Shown here piece by piece: positions 26,471-35,753 of a stretch of DNA of 64,000 nucleotides; positions within the stretch are counted from its first letter, which is position 1; each line of letters begins with the position of its first letter. Below the pieces are notes generated by a model. The model did not search any database, was not told where the DNA came from, and saw nothing but the letters and a program-made list of their open reading frames with translations. Position numbers and translations under genes: made by a program. The DNA lies in assembly GCA_964251385.1 (NCBI GenBank), contig CAXUJK010000002.1:1-64000 (forward strand), in the 5' to 3' direction. The stretch is from CADCVW01 sp964251385 (GTDB lineage Bacteria; Pseudomonadota; Alphaproteobacteria; Sphingomonadales; Sphingomonadaceae).

Positions 26471-26614
26471 GGCGTCAGCTCCGGGATGGGCGCGGCACGC
26501 CGGTGGCAGCCGACGCGGGTCCGCAGGGATGATTCCCTTACACGCTAATGGCGGCAAAAGTCAGTTTGGTTAAAAATTGGTTGCAGTGCGGACCGATCGT
26601 CCCGCCCCGGCACG

Positions 26615-27931
26615 CTATTCGCGGAATGCGGTTTCCTGCAGGCGGGTGAGCGGCGACAATATATATTGCAGCACCGTGCGCTTGTCCCCGATCAGGTTGG
26701 CGGTGGCAACCATGCCCGGCCCGATCGGTAGCCTCCGTCCGCGCTTGTCGACCAGCGCGTTGGCCGCGGTGCGGACCTGCACCGTGTAGAACGAATCGCC
26801 CGTGCGCTCCTCGATCGTCGCGTCCGGCGAGATCGCGACGACGGACCCGGGCAACCCACCGTAGATCGCGGGGTCGTAAGCGGTGACCTCGACCTTGGCG
26901 CGCTGGTCGAGACGGACGGCGGCGATGTCCTGCGGGCGGACCTGGACTTCGATCAGCAGGCTTTCCTCGGACGGCACGATCTCGACGAGCGGCGCGCCGG
27001 GCGCGACCGAACCGCCGACGGTGGTGACAAGCACGCGGTTGACGCGCCCGGCCAGCGGCGCGCGGACGACCGTACGGTCGACGCGCTCGGCCAACGCGGG
27101 AAGGGCGGAGCGCCTGGCCGAAAGCTCCGCTTGCGCGGTCGCGAATTCGGCCGCGGCTCTGGCCCGCCAGTCTTGCCGGATCTGCGCCGCCGACGCGCGC
27201 GCCTCGAACACGGCCGATTGCGCACGTGCCCGTGCCGCGGACGCCGCAGCGACATCGCTCTGCGCGACCGCGACCGCCGATTCCAACTGCACCGCCTGCA
27301 TGCGCGGCTCGATGCCCCTTGCGACCAGCGGACGGATCACGGCGAGCTGCGCCTGCTGCCCCGACAAAGCCGACAACCGGGCCTGATATGCCGCCTCCGC
27401 CTCCGCCACCGCGCGCTCCGCCCCCGCGATGCGCGCGGCCGCGCCGCTCGTCAGGCTCGACAGTTCGGCCATGCGCGACAGATGCAGCGCTCGCTCGATC
27501 GCGATGCCTTCCGCCGAAGCCCGGTCGCTTGCGCGCGGGTACACGGGCTCGCGCCCCGCGACTTCCGCCGACAACCGCGCAATCTTGGCGGCCAGCGAGT
27601 TGAGCGCGGTCTGGCCCGTCCCGAAATCCGCGCCCGTGGCGGTCTGATCGAGCCGGATCAGCTCCGCTCCCCGCGCGACAACTTGGCCCGTGCGCACGAA
27701 GATCGCCTCGACGATCCCGCCTTCCAGGTTGGACACGACCTGCAGCGACGAACTGGCGACGACCCGCCCGCCGCCGCGCACCGTGCGGTCGAGTTCGGTC
27801 AGCGCCGCCCAGACCATGAACACGACGAAGAACGACGCGGTGCCCCACAGAAGCAGGTTGGAAGACGCCCGCGGCCGACGCCGCGGACGGTTTTCGATCG
27901 TCCGCCCGGGGATGTTCGCGGGCACGTTCAC
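26615..27931 (-). CDS. Type I secretion membrane fusion protein (HlyD family)
   Basis: This 438-residue adaptor has a short basic cytoplasmic start, one membrane segment (LLLWGTASFFVVFMVWAAL, residues ~26-44), a long coiled coil with lipoyl halves in the periplasm, and a beta-barrel end. The lipoyl half-motif GGIVEAIFVRTGQVV is near residue 70 and the second half-motif APLAGRVNRVLV is near 295. The C-terminus has the HlyD signature GMVATANLIGDKRTVLQYILSPL. HlyD bridges the ABC exporter and the TolC-like outer-membrane channel. The start is a GTG overlapping the exporter stop as GTGA. The RTX nuclease gene follows after 144 nt. Confidence 0.94.
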   Translation of the reverse strand: MNVPANIPGRTIENRPRRRPRASSNLLLWGTASFFVVFMVWAALTELDRTVRGGGRVVASSSLQVVSNLEGGIVEAIFVRTGQVVARGAELIRLDQTATGADFGTGQTALNSLAAKIARLSAEVAGREPVYPRASDRASAEGIAIERALHLSRMAELSSLTSGAAARIAGAERAVAEAEAAYQARLSALSGQQAQLAVIRPLVARGIEPRMQAVQLESAVAVAQSDVAAASAARARAQSAVFEARASAAQIRQDWRARAAAEFATAQAELSARRSALPALAERVDRTVVRAPLAGRVNRVLVTTVGGSVAPGAPLVEIVPSEESLLIEVQVRPQDIAAVRLDQRAKVEVTAYDPAIYGGLPGSVVAISPDATIEERTGDSFYTVQVRTAANALVDKRGRRLPIGPGMVATANLIGDKRTVLQYILSPLTRLQETAFRE

Positions 27932-29664
27932 GCCGCCTGCTCCGTCTTCGCCGGGCCGCTGATGCGTTTAAGAACCGTGTCGCGCGGGCCGTCCATCACC
28001 ACCTTGCCCTTGTCGAGCAGCACGATGCGCTCGCACAAGGCGAGCAGCGGCGGACGGTGCGTGATGAGCACCATCGTGCGATCCTTCAGCTCCAGCCGCA
28101 GCCGCGAGATCAATGCCGTCTCCGTCTGCGAGTCCATCGCGCTCGTCGGCTCGTCGAACAGCAGGATCGGCGGCTTGGTCGCGAGCGCGCGCGCCACCGC
28201 GATGGACTGACGCTGCCCGCCCGACAAACCTTCGCCGCGATCGGCGAGGCGCAGGTCGTAGCCGTTGGCGAGCTGCCCCATGAATTCGTGCGTGCCCGAA
28301 ATCTGCGCCGCGCGCACCATCGCCTCGTCGTCCATTCCGTCCCGCGCCAAGGTGATGTTGTCGCGCACCGATCCTGTCAGCAGCACCGATTCCTGCAACG
28401 CCGCGCCAATATTCTCGCGCAAGCTGATCGGGTCGAGCTGGCGGATGTCCGTGCCGTCGACGAGCACCAGCCCGTCGTCGGGCGGGTACAGCCCCAGGAT
28501 CAGCCGGGCGACGGTCGATTTTCCGGAGCCGACGCGGCCCAATATGGCCACGTGTTCGCCGGGCGAGATCGTGAACGACACGCCGTCCAGCGCCTTTTCC
28601 GCCGCGCCCGGGTAGCGGAAGTCGACGCTCCGAAACTCGATGCGCCCTACGACGCGCCCGAGCTTGAGCGCCTCGCCCGCGGGTCCTTCGGGCGGCCGCG
28701 TCATCATGTCGTCGAGCTGGCGGTACGCGGTCTGCGTCGCGCTCATGCGGGAGAGAAGCTGCGCGATCTGGGCGAGCGGCGCCATCGCGCGGCCGGCCAA
28801 GATCGAGCATGCGATCAGCCCACCCATCGTGAGGTCGTTGGTGGCGATCAGTCCGACGCCGACGACGACTACGCCCGCATAGGCGATCGTCCCGCCCGTC
28901 GTCGCGGTCGTGACCCCGATCGTGGAGATCAGCCGCTGCTTGAGCGACGAATCCGACTGCTGCTCGACCGCCTGGAGCCAACGCTTGTTGAGCAACGGCC
29001 CCGCGCCCGCCGCCTTGACGGTTTCGAGCCCGCCGATCGTCTCGACCAGAACCGACTGCTTCAGCAACCCCTCGCCCATCGCCTGTGCGGACAGACGGTC
29101 CATTGCGGGGTGGGTCAGCCAACCGACCAGGATCACCAGCGGCACCATCAGCAGCGGCACGTAAACGACCGGCCCGCCGATCGCCCACACCAGCGCCAGC
29201 GTCAGGACGATGAACGGCACGTCGACGATCGCGGTCAGCGTTGCGGACGCGAAGAAATCGCGCAACGCTTCCAGCTCGCGCATCAGCCCGGTCAGCGCCC
29301 CCGTCGACCCGCGCTTCAACTCCATCCGAATGGCCAACAACCGCGCGAAGACGGACTCGCCGACATCCCGGTCGATGTCCGCCCCCGCCACGTCGATGAA
29401 ATACGCCCGCAGCGTCTTCAGCAGGAAGTCGAACACGACGACGATCGCGAGTCCGACGGTCAGCGCGATGAGCGACGACGTCGCGTTGTTGGGCAGCACC
29501 CGGTCGTACACCGTCATCGTGAACAGCGCCGTCAACAGCCCGAAGATGTTGATCAGCACGGCGGCGACGACGACCTTTGTGTAGACGCCGCGATTGCGCC
29601 GCATCGGTTCGAGCAGCCACGGCGCGAACCGGCGCTTGCGGATCATGATCGTGCCGTCGCTCAT
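27928..29664 (-). CDS. Type I secretion ABC exporter (permease/ATPase)
   Basis: This 578-residue protein fuses a six-helix transmembrane domain (about residues 30-310) to an ABC ATPase. Walker A is GRVGSGKST near 377, signature LSGGQRQ near 480, Walker B ILLFDEPTSAMD near 500, and the H-loop follows (LITHRPP). The transmembrane start resembles LapB/RTX exporters, including INIFGL and TVYDRVLPN. There is no N-terminal C39 or C39-like domain; the chain begins directly with the first membrane helix, as in PrtD-type exporters (~580 residues). It would export RTX proteins directly to the outside. Its start overlaps the TolC stop as ATGA. Confidence 0.93.
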   Translation of the reverse strand: MSDGTIMIRKRRFAPWLLEPMRRNRGVYTKVVVAAVLINIFGLLTALFTMTVYDRVLPNNATSSLIALTVGLAIVVVFDFLLKTLRAYFIDVAGADIDRDVGESVFARLLAIRMELKRGSTGALTGLMRELEALRDFFASATLTAIVDVPFIVLTLALVWAIGGPVVYVPLLMVPLVILVGWLTHPAMDRLSAQAMGEGLLKQSVLVETIGGLETVKAAGAGPLLNKRWLQAVEQQSDSSLKQRLISTIGVTTATTGGTIAYAGVVVVGVGLIATNDLTMGGLIACSILAGRAMAPLAQIAQLLSRMSATQTAYRQLDDMMTRPPEGPAGEALKLGRVVGRIEFRSVDFRYPGAAEKALDGVSFTISPGEHVAILGRVGSGKSTVARLILGLYPPDDGLVLVDGTDIRQLDPISLRENIGAALQESVLLTGSVRDNITLARDGMDDEAMVRAAQISGTHEFMGQLANGYDLRLADRGEGLSGGQRQSIAVARALATKPPILLFDEPTSAMDSQTETALISRLRLELKDRTMVLITHRPPLLALCERIVLLDKGKVVMDGPRDTVLKRISGPAKTEQAA

Positions 29665-31067
29665 CGTTTCCGCACGTTCCCCGTGAGCCCTGCGCCGTCG
29701 ATGCCGAGCGCGGGCAACAAAGTGCCCGTGCGCGACAGCAGCACATAGCGCGCGGCGTCAAGCTCGCTCAAGGTGCGTATGTACGAAGCCGCGGTCGAGA
29801 AATAGCTGTTCTGCGCGGACGCGACGTCGAACAATGTGCCGCGCGAGTTCGAAAAGCGTTCGACGAGCACGTCGCGCGATTGCCGGCTGGCGATGTAGTT
29901 CGCCTCCAGCGACACGAGCTGTTGTTCGAGCGCCTGGATGTCCGACCACGCGATCGCCGCGTCGCGCGCCGCCTCGTCGCGGACGCGGGTGGCACGTGCA
30001 TCCGAAGCCCGCGCTCGCGCCGCGACCTGCCGGGCGCGCGCGTCGACGCCGCCGAAGAAGCGTTGGCGAACCGTGAAACGGCCGCGGATGTCGAAGTCGC
30101 GCTCGGTCTCGATCACCCCGTAGCGGCCCGCGTCGATGCCGACGCTGACCTGCGGCAGCTTGTCGGCGCGCGCCGCCCGCGCCTCCTCGCGCGTCGCGTC
30201 CGCGATCGCCTGTGCCGCGCGTGCGTCCGGACTCGTCATCGCGGCCAGCGCGGCGGCATCGCGCGAGGCGGGGCCGACGTCGGGGATCGGCGCGCGGCCC
30301 AGCGTCGCGGGCGGCGGGGTGCCGATCAGCTCGGTGTAGCGCGCTTCCGCGTTCGCCAGGATGCGGCGATACTCGGCCAGCCGCGTGTTCGCGCCCGCGA
30401 TGAAGCTGTCGACCTGCGCGACGTCGCCCTCGGCGGACGCGCCCGCGCGAACCCGTTCCTCGACGTCGCGGCGCAGGTCCTGCTGGTCCTCGATGAACGC
30501 CGCGCTGACCGCGACCAGCGCGCGGTACGCGAACACGTCGTACCAAGACGCCACCGCGGCGAGCGCCACCCGGTCCGCCGCCGATTCGGTTTCCGCCGCC
30601 GCCGCGCGCAGCCGCGCCCCCGCCGCCGCGATGCGTCGGGTTCCCGCGCCGAAATCGAACAGCGTGTAGTTGACCGCCGCCAGCGCGTCCGTGCGCATGT
30701 TCGACCGCGACCGTTCGACGATATTGTCCTGGTCGTTCGAAAACTCGCGCGCGATGACCCGGTACGAGGTCAGCGTCAGGTCGACGGACGGCCGCGTCCG
30801 CTCCTCCGCTTCCTCCAGCACCGCGCGCGCCTCGTCCGCCAGCGCGACCTGTTCCAGCGTCTGCGGGTGGCTCGCCACGGCGGCGGCGATCGCGTTGCGG
30901 AACGGCGCGCGCGGCGATTGCGTGCGGCTCAACCGCAGGATCGGATCGGCAGCGAAATCCACGCGCAGCGGGTCGCGGTCGGGCTCGGGCAAGGTCTGGC
31001 CGCGCGCGCCGGTCGGAGGCACGCAGGAGATCAATCCCAGCAACAACAAAGCTTTACGCAAACCCAC
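29661..31067 (-). CDS. TolC-family outer-membrane efflux/secretion channel
   Basis: This 468-residue protein has a Sec signal peptide (MGLRKALLLLGLISCVPPTGARG) and an OEP/TolC layout: two long helical halves with HPQTLEQVALADEARAVLEEAEE near residue 66 and YTLFDFGAGTRRIAAA near 133. The second half ends ERFSNSRGTLFDVASAQNSYFST, a common TolC/LapE end motif. It forms the trimeric outer-membrane exit duct for the type I machine. It is the first gene of the operon, with the exporter, HlyD and RTX nuclease after it, all leftward. The 173-nt region upstream toward PilZ is the likely promoter zone. Confidence 0.92.
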   Translation of the reverse strand: MGLRKALLLLGLISCVPPTGARGQTLPEPDRDPLRVDFAADPILRLSRTQSPRAPFRNAIAAAVASHPQTLEQVALADEARAVLEEAEERTRPSVDLTLTSYRVIAREFSNDQDNIVERSRSNMRTDALAAVNYTLFDFGAGTRRIAAAGARLRAAAAETESAADRVALAAVASWYDVFAYRALVAVSAAFIEDQQDLRRDVEERVRAGASAEGDVAQVDSFIAGANTRLAEYRRILANAEARYTELIGTPPPATLGRAPIPDVGPASRDAAALAAMTSPDARAAQAIADATREEARAARADKLPQVSVGIDAGRYGVIETERDFDIRGRFTVRQRFFGGVDARARQVAARARASDARATRVRDEAARDAAIAWSDIQALEQQLVSLEANYIASRQSRDVLVERFSNSRGTLFDVASAQNSYFSTAASYIRTLSELDAARYVLLSRTGTLLPALGIDGAGLTGNVRKR

Positions 31068-31240
31068 CCTCCGGATCGACGGCCTTTAGCCTATCTCGCC
31101 TGAACGCAAAATTTTTTGGCGTTGCGCGGCGTGCGCGCTTCGCCCGTTGGACTGTCGCGCGCGAGATTAAGTGCGTCGACGCTAGCGAAAAGGTAACGGG
31201 TGCGGGGGCAAGGTCGCCGCATGGTTTGCGGGAAACTTCC

Positions 31241-31558
31241 ATGAGCGCACGCGAAGGCTTGGCCGGATCGATGATCCCGCGCACCGCCAAACGCGTCGTC
31301 GATCAGCGAGACAGCACACGTTACGGCGGGCTCGTCGACGACGCGGTGCTGACCGCGAGGGGCCGCGAACAGCTGGTGCGCGTCGTCAACGTGTCCGCCG
31401 ACGGCGCGATGATCACGCCCGCGCTGCCGCTTCGCATCGGCGAGAAGGTCGTGCTCCGGCTTATCGGGAACCTGCGCGTTCCGGGCGCGGTGCGCTGGAT
31501 CCGCGATGGTCGGCTGGGCATCAATTTCGCCGTGCCGCTCGTGATCGAAGCGCCCTAA
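31241..31558 (+). CDS. PilZ-domain protein
   Basis: This 105-residue single-domain protein has the c-di-GMP-binding signatures: an RxxxR motif (RDSTR, near residue 23) and NxSxxG (NVSADG, near residue 53). Small PilZ proteins bind c-di-GMP and act as adaptor receptors. I chose the ATG at 31241; the frame is open from a TTG 15 nt upstream. The Shine-Dalgarno is weak (GGGAA). It is divergent from the type I secretion operon, which hints, but does not prove, that c-di-GMP might bear on RTX secretion. Its stop overlaps the tesA stop by 4 nt on the other strand. Confidence 0.88.
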   Translation: MSAREGLAGSMIPRTAKRVVDQRDSTRYGGLVDDAVLTARGREQLVRVVNVSADGAMITPALPLRIGEKVVLRLIGNLRVPGAVRWIRDGRLGINFAVPLVIEAP

Positions 31559-32241
31559 CCCGTCGGCAGCGCCCTCATGATTTGGGGAAGCATCCCCGTC
31601 ACCATCGTCCGCACCCCTGCGGCATTGGGATGCACCCCGTCCGGCAGCACCAGCGCGCGGTTGCCCACCACTCCGTTCAGGATGAACGGATACAAGGGCG
31701 CGCCGTATTTGCGCGCCAGGTCCGGGTACAATCCGTTGAAGTCGCGCACGTAGGCACCGCCGAGATTGGGCGCGGCGTACATGCCCGCGACCAGCGTCGG
31801 CAGCCTGCGCCGCTTCAGCTCCGCCAGGATCGCGTCGATGTTCGCGCGCGTCTGCGAAGGCGCGACACCCCGCAGCATGTCGTTCGCGCCCAGCTCGACG
31901 ATCACCAGGTCCGGCCGCGTCTTCAACCCGTCGAGCGTCCACCCGAGCCGCGCCCGTCCCGCCGACGACGTGTCGCCCGACACGCCCGCATTGGTCACGA
32001 ACGCGCGCACCCCGTTGCGGCGCAGCACGTCCTGCATCTGCGGCGCGAAACCTTGGGCACCGGGCAGCCCGTAGCCCGCGAACAGGCTGTCCCCGAACGC
32101 GAGGATATGAACGTCGCGCACCGGCGGCCCGACGGGCACCGCCGTGGGAGTTTGTGCGAACGCAGGCGATGAACTCATCAAAAAAGCTCCAAGATAGACA
32201 AGGAGACGACGCACCCCATATGAAACGGCAACCTTGAACAT
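31555..32241 (-). CDS. tesA: Arylesterase/thioesterase TesA (GDSL/SGNH family)
   Basis: This 228-residue periplasmic esterase has a signal peptide (MFKVAVSYGVRRLLVYLGAF up to PAFA) followed by an SGNH hydrolase. Block I is FGDSLFAGYG near residue 50 with the nucleophile Ser, block III is ELGANDMLRG near 115-125, and block V is DGVHPN near 201 with catalytic Asp and His. The ATG at 32241 is the first codon of the signal peptide. As in E. coli (tesA-ybbA-ybbP), it is divergent from an ABC ATPase/permease pair, and here the two start codons actually overlap by 8 nt. Confidence 0.92.
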   Translation of the reverse strand: MFKVAVSYGVRRLLVYLGAFLMSSSPAFAQTPTAVPVGPPVRDVHILAFGDSLFAGYGLPGAQGFAPQMQDVLRRNGVRAFVTNAGVSGDTSSAGRARLGWTLDGLKTRPDLVIVELGANDMLRGVAPSQTRANIDAILAELKRRRLPTLVAGMYAAPNLGGAYVRDFNGLYPDLARKYGAPLYPFILNGVVGNRALVLPDGVHPNAAGVRTMVTGMLPQIMRALPTG

Positions 32242-32947
32242 CGCCTCACCTTTGATCCCTAACACGGCCGATATCGTCATCAGCGCGCGGAATGCCACCC
32301 TCGCGCTGGGCACGGGGGACGCACGCGTCGAAATCCTGCACGGGGTCGATCTCGACGTGGCGCGGGGCGCGCGCGTCGCGTTGCTGGGTGCATCGGGGTC
32401 GGGCAAATCCTCGCTCATGGCGCTGCTCTCCGGGCTGGAGCGCGCGAGCGGGGGCACGATCGAAGTCGCGGGCGAGCATTTCGGCGACCTCGACGAGGAC
32501 GATTTGGCGAGAGCCCGCCGCGGCCGCATCGGCATCATCCTGCAGGCGTTCCACCTGCTCCCGACGATGACAGCGCTCGAAAATGTCGCGGTGCCGCTCG
32601 AACTCGCCGGCGACGGGCACGCGTTCGACAAGGCCCGCGCGGAACTCGCCGCCGTCGGCCTGGCCGATCGCCTGACCCACTACCCCGCGCAGCTGTCGGG
32701 CGGCGAGCAGCAACGCGTCGCGATCGCCAGAGCCACCGCGCCCGGGCCCGCGATCATCTTCGCCGACGAGCCCACGGGCAATCTCGACGCATCCACGGGC
32801 GAAGCGGTGATGAAGCTCATCTTCGACCGCGCGGACGAGACGGGCGCGACGCTGTTCATCATCACGCACGACGAGGCGCTCGCCGCCAAATGCGCGCGCG
32901 TGCTGACGATGCGGGACGGGCGCATCGTGTCCGACGTCGGCGGGTGA
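32234..32947 (+). CDS. ybbA: ABC transporter ATP-binding protein (YbbA/LolD type)
   Basis: This 237-residue cytoplasmic ATPase has Walker A GASGSGKSS near residue 54, signature LSGGEQQR near 155, Walker B IIFADEPTGNLD near 175, and an ITHDEALA H-loop. It belongs to the MacB/LolD/YbbA group that works with FtsX-fold permeases. The permease gene follows after 127 nt. The start is probably the TTG at 32234, although TTG 32249 is possible; either way it lies inside or against the start of the divergent tesA. The substrate is not known for the YbbAP group; the tesA link is conserved in other Proteobacteria. Confidence 0.9.
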   Translation: MNIASPLIPNTADIVISARNATLALGTGDARVEILHGVDLDVARGARVALLGASGSGKSSLMALLSGLERASGGTIEVAGEHFGDLDEDDLARARRGRIGIILQAFHLLPTMTALENVAVPLELAGDGHAFDKARAELAAVGLADRLTHYPAQLSGGEQQRVAIARATAPGPAIIFADEPTGNLDASTGEAVMKLIFDRADETGATLFIITHDEALAAKCARVLTMRDGRIVSDVGG

Positions 32948-32970
32948 ACGCGCTCCGGCTTTGTGTCATG

Positions 32971-33068
32971 CCCCTCGTTGTCACTCGGGACGAACGAGGT
33001 AGAGTTCCGATTTTTCAGCGACCATCAACAAAGAAAAGATTTCGTTCGTCCCGAGTGAAAACGAGGGG
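32971..33068. repeat. 27-bp inverted repeat between ybbA and ybbP
   Basis: The arms are 32971-32997 and 33042-33068, separated by 44 nt, and they match at 26 of 27 positions. The left arm begins CCCCTCGTTGTCACTCGGGA and the right arm ends with its complement, GAGGGG. The right arm ends just before the GTG start of ybbP and contains the GAGGGG used as its ribosome binding site, so a hairpin would hide that site in RNA. It could be a MITE-like or REP-like element that inserted into an operon, or a translational control structure. Confidence 0.85.
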
Positions 33069-33074
33069 CGCTAA

Positions 33075-35561
33075 GTGAAACTGGCCTGGACCCTCGCCCG
33101 CCGGGAACTGCGCGGCGGACTGTCCGGCCTGCGCCTGCTCTTCGTCTGCCTCCTGCTCGGCGTGTCCGCGCTCGCGGGCGTGGGCTCGGTCGCCTCCTCG
33201 ATCGCCGCCGCGCTGTCCGCGCAAGGCCAGGCGATCCTCGGCGGCGATGTCGCCTTCACCGTCTCGCAGCGCCGCGCCGACCTTCCCGAAAACGCGGCAA
33301 TGAAGGCGCTCGGACGCACGTCGGAAATCGTCACGATGCGCGCCATGGCCGCGCGCACCGAAGGGGCGGAAAGCCTGCTCGTCGAACTCAAGGGCGTCGA
33401 TGACGACTACCCGCTCTACGGCACGCTTGCCATGTCGTCCGGCACCCGACCTGAGGGTGCGCAGGTCGCGGTCGCCCCGGAACTTGCCGACCGCCTGTCG
33501 CTCAAGATCGGCGACCCCGTCCGTATCGGCGAGGCCACACTCGCCATTTCGGGCATCATCGCGGACGAACCCGACCGCCTGGGCCAGGGGTTCAGCCTCG
33601 GCTCCACCGCGCTCGTTGATCCCGCCGGGCTCGCCGCCACCAATCTGGTCCAGCCCGGCTCGCTGTACAGCGCATCCACGCGCGTCCGCCTGCCCGCGAC
33701 CGCCGACCCGAAGGCGGTCGCCGATGCGTTCAAGACCCGCTACGCCGCCGCGGGCTGGCGCGTGCAGGACCGGTCGAACGGCGCGCCCGGCACGCGCCGT
33801 TTTGTTGATCGGCTCGGCCAGTTCCTGACCTTGGTCGGGCTCACGGCCCTGGTCATCGCCGGCATCGGCGTCGGCAACGGCGTCGCTTCCTATCTCGACG
33901 AACGCCGCGGAGGTATGGCGACGCTGAAAGCGCTCGGCGCGACGTCGCGCACCATCTTTCTCACCTATTTCCTGACGATCGGCGCGGTCGCGCTTGCCGC
34001 CATCGGGCTCGGCCTCGCGATCGGCGCCGCCGCGCCCGCACTCATAAAGGCGGTCGCGGGCGACGCGCTGCCCATCCCGCCCGCGGGCGGGTTCTTCCCC
34101 GCGCCGCTGCTCGCCGCCGCCGTCTACGGCCTGCTCATCGCGCTGACATTCTCGCTGATCCCGCTCGCGCAAGCCCGCGCCGTTCCCGCCGCCGCGCTCT
34201 TTCGCGGGGGCGTCGAGCGCCTCGCCCGTCCCGGACGGCGCGTGCTCGCACTGGTCGGCCTGTCCGCCGCGACCATCGCTGCCATCGCGATCGGCACGTC
34301 GCGCGAACCGGTCTTCGCGGCCGGCTTTGTCGGGGCCGCACTCGGTCTGCTCCTGTTGCTGACTCTGCTCGGTGCCGCGATCCGCTGGACCGCCGCGAAA
34401 ATGCCGCGCCCCAAAGGCCCGCTCGCCCGCCTGGCATTGGCGAACCTCCACCGCCCCGGCGCGCAGACCGGCCGCCTGGTCGTCGCGCTTGGGCTCGGGC
34501 TGACTCTGTTCACGACACTGGCCGTGATCGAAACCAATTTGTCGGGCCAGATCCGTTCGACGATCCCGGCCCGGGCGCCGTCGTTCTTCATGCTCGACAT
34601 TCCCGTCGCCGAACTTCCGCAATTCCGTGCGCTCGCGGCACGCGCCGCGCCGGGAAGCGAGCTCGCCACCGTGCCCTCGCTGCGCGGGCCGATCGTCGCG
34701 GTCGACGGGACGCGCGTCGCGGACATGAAGTCGATTCCCGAAGCCGCATGGATCCTGCGCGGCGACCGCGGGCTGACCTATTCGGCCACGCTCCCGAGCG
34801 GCAGCCGCATCGTGTCCGGCGAATGGTGGCCGTCGGATTATCGCGGCCCGCCGCTCGTCTCGATCGATCAGGAGGACGCCACGCTGCTCGGCCTCGAGCT
34901 CGGCGACACGATCACCGTTTCGGTGCTGGGCCGCGAGATCGAGGCGACGATCGCATCGACGCGCGAAATCAACTGGGACACGATGGGCTTCAACTTCGTG
35001 CTCGTCTTCTCGCCCGGCACGCTCGAATCCGCGCCGCACACCTACATGGCCACGATCGCTCTCCCGCAAGCTCAGGAGACCGCGTTCGCGCGCGCGGTCG
35101 GGCGCTCGTTCCCGCAAGTCTCCGCCATCCGCGTCAAAGACGTGATCGCGAAAGTCTCCGACACGCTGACTCAGCTCTCGGCCGCCGTCCGCGCCGCCGC
35201 CTCCGTCGCGATCCTCGCAGGGATCGCGGTCCTCGTCGGCGCGCTCGCCGCCTCCCGCCGCGCGCGCACCTACGACAGCGTCATGCTCAAGCTGCTGGGC
35301 GCGACCCGCGCCCGCATCTTGGGTGGGCAGGCGCTAGAATTCGGCACGCTCGCTCTCATCGTCTGCGCGGTGGCGCTCGCGATCGGCAGTGCGGCAGGCT
35401 GGTATGTCATCGTGCAGGTGTTCGAGCTGGTGTGGGCTCCGGACTGGATCGTGGTCGGCGCGACGCTGGCGACGGGCGCGGTGGTCACGCTGGCGCTGGG
35501 CCTGCTCGGCGCGCTTCCTGCGCTTGCGGCGAGACCGGCACAGGCGCTGCGAACGCTCTGA
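33075..35561 (+). CDS. ybbP: ABC transporter permease, FtsX/YbbP family
   Basis: This 828-residue inner-membrane protein has the duplicated FtsX fold: an N-terminal membrane helix (about residues 20-45), a large periplasmic domain, three helices around residues 255-360, then membrane helices and a second periplasmic domain, and three C-terminal helices (~710-820). Characteristic segments are GMATLKALGATSRTIF near 280 and SVMLKLLGATRARIL near 735, both in the cytoplasmic coupling loops. The start GTG 33075 follows GAGGGG at 8 nt. It pairs with the ybbA-like ATPase upstream. The transported substrate is unknown; a role in envelope lipids or fatty acids is often supposed because of the tesA neighbour. 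Confidence 0.9.
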   Translation: MKLAWTLARRELRGGLSGLRLLFVCLLLGVSALAGVGSVASSIAAALSAQGQAILGGDVAFTVSQRRADLPENAAMKALGRTSEIVTMRAMAARTEGAESLLVELKGVDDDYPLYGTLAMSSGTRPEGAQVAVAPELADRLSLKIGDPVRIGEATLAISGIIADEPDRLGQGFSLGSTALVDPAGLAATNLVQPGSLYSASTRVRLPATADPKAVADAFKTRYAAAGWRVQDRSNGAPGTRRFVDRLGQFLTLVGLTALVIAGIGVGNGVASYLDERRGGMATLKALGATSRTIFLTYFLTIGAVALAAIGLGLAIGAAAPALIKAVAGDALPIPPAGGFFPAPLLAAAVYGLLIALTFSLIPLAQARAVPAAALFRGGVERLARPGRRVLALVGLSAATIAAIAIGTSREPVFAAGFVGAALGLLLLLTLLGAAIRWTAAKMPRPKGPLARLALANLHRPGAQTGRLVVALGLGLTLFTTLAVIETNLSGQIRSTIPARAPSFFMLDIPVAELPQFRALAARAAPGSELATVPSLRGPIVAVDGTRVADMKSIPEAAWILRGDRGLTYSATLPSGSRIVSGEWWPSDYRGPPLVSIDQEDATLLGLELGDTITVSVLGREIEATIASTREINWDTMGFNFVLVFSPGTLESAPHTYMATIALPQAQETAFARAVGRSFPQVSAIRVKDVIAKVSDTLTQLSAAVRAAASVAILAGIAVLVGALAASRRARTYDSVMLKLLGATRARILGGQALEFGTLALIVCAVALAIGSAAGWYVIVQVFELVWAPDWIVVGATLATGAVVTLALGLLGALPALAARPAQALRTL

Positions 35562-35574
35562 ATCGGCGAATAAA

Positions 35575-35699
35575 CGTCATCCCGGCGCATGCCGGGATCT
35601 CAGGGGTATGACGCTGCCGGGAGTTGAACCTCGCTGAGATCCCGGCCTGCGGGTCCCATCAAAGTACTACTTTGATGGGTGCCCTGCGCCGGGATGACG
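35575..35699. repeat. Palindromic repeat (REP-like) between ybbP and a GST gene
   Basis: CGTCATCCCGGCGCATGCCGGGAT (35575-35598) is itself an imperfect palindrome. Its first 15 nt (35575-35589) form an inverted repeat with 35685-35699, bounding a 125-nt element. Inside is an 11-bp hairpin with a 3-nt loop (CCCATCAAAGT at 35655-35665, ACTTTGATGGG at 35669-35679). The first 24 nt recur exactly at 59292-59315, so it is a dispersed repeat. Such CGTCATCCCGGC elements often lie between genes in sphingomonad genomes. Confidence 0.85.
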
Positions 35700-35753
35700 A
35701 GGTTGTTACGACAAGACCAGTACCTATTTGCAACCGACCCCCAGGAGCGCCCC

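Noticed and set aside
24413..26548. Long + strand open frame inside the RTX nuclease gene
   Set aside because: Arg/Val/Asp-rich shadow of the minus-strand coding sequence. The minus strand shows ordered domains.
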